From: Vibrio lentus
GTDB lineage: Bacteria > Pseudomonadota > Gammaproteobacteria > Enterobacterales > Vibrionaceae
DNA: 64,000 nt
Assembly: GCF_030409755.1 (NCBI RefSeq)
Contig: NZ_JAUFQE010000002.1
Coordinates: forward strand, 1,240,001 to 1,304,000
Direction of reading: 5' to 3'
In this document: in pieces, positions 61,432 to 64,000 of the stretch
Layout: each line of letters begins with the position of its first letter
Numbering within the stretch: the first letter of the stretch is position 1
Position numbers and translations under genes: made by a program
Notes under the pieces: generated by a model
Seen by the model: the letters and a program-made list of their open reading frames with translations, nothing else
Database searches by the model: none
Told to the model about the DNA's origin: nothing

Positions 61432-63348
61432 TTAACTTTCCTGTTGTAGTGCCTCGAGCTCTTCCCAGCGCTCAAAAGCAACTTCAAGCTCCTGCTCTAC
61501 TGCAGATAGCTTATCTAAAACTGGTTGTGTCTGCTCTACAGATTTTGAGAAGAAGTCTGGATCATTAACTTCTTGCTGCAGAGTTTCAATCTCGGTTTCC
61601 AATTCTTCCAAACGCAAAGGTAACGTTTCTAGTTCTCGTTGTAGCTTATACGATAACTTCTTAGGTTTAGCTTTAACTGGCGCAGTTTTGGGAGTTTCCT
61701 CAACAACTTTCTCCGCCTTTGCTGGCTTTTCAGCCTGACGGTACTCCAGAGCTTGTGCTCTTTGTTTCTGAGCATCGTGGTAACCACCAACAAACTCTTC
61801 AACTACACCGTTACCTTCAAATATCCAACTCGTCATTACCGTGTTATCAACGAACTGACGGTCGTGGCTCACAAGAAGCAACGTACCCTCATAGTTGGCA
61901 AGCAAATCTTCTAAAAGTTCCAATGTTTCGATATCTAAATCATTGGTAGGCTCATCGAGAATCAACAAGTTATTCGATTTAAGGAAAATACGAGCCAATA
62001 ACAAGCGGTTTTTCTCACCACCAGACAGCGCTTTAACCGGTGTACGAGCACGTTTAGGAGAGAACAAGAAATCTTGCAAGTAGCTCAGTGCATGACGCTC
62101 ACGTCCGCCTACAGTTACTTCTTGTTTACCATCAGCCAGGTTATCAATCACCGACTTCTCAGGATCTAGAATTTCGCGGTATTGGTCGAAGTAAGCCACT
62201 TCAAGCTTAGTACCACAATGCAAACGGCCTGAATCGGGTTTAAGTTGATCAAGAAGCAGTTTAAGCACCGTACTCTTACCACAGCCATTTGGCCCGATAA
62301 GTGCGATACGATCGCCGCGCATGATGTTGAAACTAAAGTCTGTAACGATCTCTTTGCCTTCGAATGCAAAGTTAAGGTTCTCAGCTTCAAATACGATTTT
62401 ACCTGAACGTGCAGACGTATCGATTTGGATGTTCGCCTTACCCTGTACTTCACGACGATCTTGACGCTCTTCGCGAAGCTTTTTAAGGGCACGAACACGG
62501 CCTTCGTTACGCGTACGACGAGCTTTGATACCTTGACGGATCCAAACTTCTTCTTGTGCTAGCTTTTTGTCGAATTCTGCGTTTTGCATCTCTTCAACAC
62601 GTAGCGCTTCTTCTTTCTCTAACAAATAGTTGTCGTAATCACCAGGGAAAGAACTTAGCTTACCACGGTCAAGATCAACAATGCGTGTTGCCATTGATTT
62701 GATGAAAGCACGGTCATGCGAGATAAAGATGATTGAACCACGGAAATCTTTTAAGAAAGCTTCTAACCATTCGATCGTTGCTACGTCTAAGTGGTTGGTA
62801 GGCTCATCAAGCAGTAATACGTCAGGGTCACATACAAGCGCGCGTGCAAGTGCTGCTTTACGTTGCCAACCACCAGACAGTTCCGTCAGTTTGGTATTTG
62901 CTGTTAGTTTAAGAGCAGCAAGAACATTACTTACGCGATCTTCAAAACGCCAAGCATTGGCATGATCCAATTTTTCTTGAACGCGAGTAAGACGGTTCAA
63001 ATTCTTTTCGCTAGGGTCTTCTGCAATAACATCAAGTAAGTTGTGGTATTCCTTAAGCAGCTCACCTATCTCAGCTAAACCACCAGATACGTATTCGTAA
63101 ACAGAGCCTTGCTCGTTACGAGGAGGATCTTGCTCTAAACGAGATACCACCACGTCTTGTGTGATCTGCATCTTGCCGTCATCCATGATGATGTTGCCAG
63201 ACAAAATCTTCATCAACGTTGATTTACCTGCACCATTACGGCCAACCAAACACACACGTTCGTTTTCTTGCAGTGCGAAATCCGCACCATCTAATAATGG
63301 GTGATCGCCAAATGCTAATTGCCCATTATGAATTGTAAGTAATGCCAT
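61432..63348 (-). CDS. uup: ABC-F ATPase Uup
   Basis: A 638-residue protein with two ATPase domains: Walker A GRNGAGKST and GPNGCGKST, signatures LSGGWQRKAALA and LSGGEKNRLLLA. A linker of charged helix and a C-terminal coiled coil (about residues 555-635) that binds DNA follow. No membrane domain. Uup affects precise excision of transposons and ribosome-related processes. It overlaps the glutaredoxin-like gene by 23 bp. Confidence 0.94.
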   Translation of the reverse strand: MALLTIHNGQLAFGDHPLLDGADFALQENERVCLVGRNGAGKSTLMKILSGNIIMDDGKMQITQDVVVSRLEQDPPRNEQGSVYEYVSGGLAEIGELLKEYHNLLDVIAEDPSEKNLNRLTRVQEKLDHANAWRFEDRVSNVLAALKLTANTKLTELSGGWQRKAALARALVCDPDVLLLDEPTNHLDVATIEWLEAFLKDFRGSIIFISHDRAFIKSMATRIVDLDRGKLSSFPGDYDNYLLEKEEALRVEEMQNAEFDKKLAQEEVWIRQGIKARRTRNEGRVRALKKLREERQDRREVQGKANIQIDTSARSGKIVFEAENLNFAFEGKEIVTDFSFNIMRGDRIALIGPNGCGKSTVLKLLLDQLKPDSGRLHCGTKLEVAYFDQYREILDPEKSVIDNLADGKQEVTVGGRERHALSYLQDFLFSPKRARTPVKALSGGEKNRLLLARIFLKSNNLLILDEPTNDLDIETLELLEDLLANYEGTLLLVSHDRQFVDNTVMTSWIFEGNGVVEEFVGGYHDAQKQRAQALEYRQAEKPAKAEKVVEETPKTAPVKAKPKKLSYKLQRELETLPLRLEELETEIETLQQEVNDPDFFSKSVEQTQPVLDKLSAVEQELEVAFERWEELEALQQES

Positions 63349-63586
63349 TCTTCTTTAACCAATCGTTAAGTTCTAACAAGCCAAATGGCCAGTTAAGCTC
63401 TGAGTGTTGAGACAAATCAGAGCTTTCAAATTTGAGCACCGGAATAGTGACCCCGTAACGGGAAAAGAGCTCATCATCCAATGCGATATCCACCACATTG
63501 ATCTGATGACTTATATTCAACTGTTCCGTGAGTTTGAATGCCATCTCACATAGATGGCATCCTTCTGTACTGTAGAGAGTCAGCAC
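63326..63586 (-). CDS. Glutaredoxin-like protein (DUF836)
   Basis: An 86-residue protein with a redox CHLC motif (STEGCHLCEMAF) and the conserved cis-Pro (VTIPVLKF). The thioredoxin fold seems complete. It overlaps uup, a common Vibrio arrangement, and probably handles disulfides in the cytoplasm. Confidence 0.88.
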   Translation of the reverse strand: MLTLYSTEGCHLCEMAFKLTEQLNISHQINVVDIALDDELFSRYGVTIPVLKFESSDLSQHSELNWPFGLLELNDWLKKNGITYNS

Positions 63587-63611
63587 TATATATCCTTATA
63601 CAATCTCTTAA

Positions 63612-64000
63612 TTACTTGTGAGTAATCAACCAGCAGTTATGAATGTGCTTGTTGCGAGAGAAATCCAGAGGCAATGTCTTAGACGAGATATTCTGAGCTT
63701 TAAGACCCAGCTCTTCCAGCCCTTCCATATCCATCTTGAAATGACGCTTGTTGTTAGAGAAAACAATCGTTCCTTCTTCTCTTAGAAGACGCTTTAAATC
63801 TTCCATCAACTGGATGTGGTCACGTTGAACGTCAAAAGATTGATCCATACGCTTAGAGTTTGAGAACGTTGGTGGATCAATAAAGATCAAGTCGTAAGAT
63901 CCTTGCTCTTTCGCCAACCATTGTAAGCAGTCAGCTTGAACGAATTGATGTTGACGACCAACACGGCCGTTCAGTTCCATGTTCTCTTTTGCCCACTCAA
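63612..64000 (-). CDS. rlmL: 3' part of rRNA methyltransferase gene rlmL (rlmKL)
   Basis: The frame is open to the window edge, so this is the C-terminal about 129 residues. It carries the methyltransferase motif [14 protein letters not shown] and the downstream [19 protein letters not shown] stretch, ending CWLITHK. These fit the RlmK half (m7G2069 in 23S rRNA). The 5' part, including the RlmL half, lies outside. Confidence 0.92.
   Translation of the reverse strand, partial: EWAKENMELNGRVGRQHQFVQADCLQWLAKEQGSYDLIFIDPPTFSNSKRMDQSFDVQRDHIQLMEDLKRLLREEGTIVFSNNKRHFKMDMEGLEELGLKAQNISSKTLPLDFSRNKHIHNCWLITHK

Overview
The window reads as the replication-terminus region of chromosome 1 of a Vibrio. 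The case rests on gene content and order: a Fnr-UspE-TtcA block, a cbb3 oxidase operon, a dif site, and a matP-lonH-fabA-rmf block. A perfect MatP-type site lies inside ccoI and a near-perfect one sits in front of matP. In V. cholerae the same neighbourhood holds dif1 and the CTX/RTX region. A Splendidus-clade species is plausible, but the sequence alone does not settle it.

Positions 1-22,000 (mostly + strand) are core metabolism. First is a cysteine-type, TAT-exported formate dehydrogenase with its accessory proteins (DUF3305, DUF3306, a multi-cluster ferredoxin, a TorD-type chaperone, a small TAT protein, FdhA/B/C and a membrane protein). Next come amtB behind a sigma54/NtrC-like promoter, the sirtuin cobB, a membrane diguanylate cyclase, and a potABC polyamine transporter with two adjacent PotD genes. 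A membrane protein, a Bax-type glucosaminidase, a DUF2987 protein and ttcA follow. From 22,000 to 31,700 (mostly - strand) lie a uspE gene split by an intact IS200-type element, fnr, a SafE-like gene, ccoSIH and ccoNOQP. These make the Fnr-linked high-affinity respiration block. A small membrane protein and a FIST-sensor/hybrid-kinase pair end this part at 35,370.

Positions 35,519-50,140 are bracketed by a complete dif site and a second dif-like site with a conserved XerC arm but an eroded XerD arm. This is the expected footprint of an element integrated by the host XerC/XerD recombinases. Its right-hand 9 kb (41,370-50,110) is a compact tailless prophage resembling corticovirus PM2. It has a double-jelly-roll-type capsid protein, a packaging ATPase, many tiny membrane proteins, a repeat-built fibre-like protein, an M15 endolysin, a replication protein, a regulator and a candidate origin. 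Its left-hand 5.5 kb is cargo. This includes a DUF3653 phage protein, ParD-like and ParDE antitoxin/toxin genes, and an A+T-rich four-gene group. That group encodes a TIR-domain protein with a Cys/His knuckle, a three-helix membrane protein, a MinD-like ATPase with C-terminal membrane helices, and a large membrane protein. Two spacers in the group look like decayed Vibrio integron attC sites, so I infer a defence-like set taken from gene cassettes and carried by a prophage. A shrunken second copy of the prophage's 3' end lies just beside it.

Right of the element, 50,140-54,090 is patchwork: an ISNCY-type insertion sequence, a broken second DUF3653 gene, a four-helix membrane protein, a gene fragment, and a DUF2971 gene behind another attC-like site. 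From 54,091 onward the chromosome is ordinary again: an HDOD-like protein, a free-standing TolA-domain-III-like protein, DUF3634, matP, lonH, fabA, rmf, a GlyGly-CTERM DUF3466 protein, uup, a glutaredoxin-like gene and the 3' part of rlmL.
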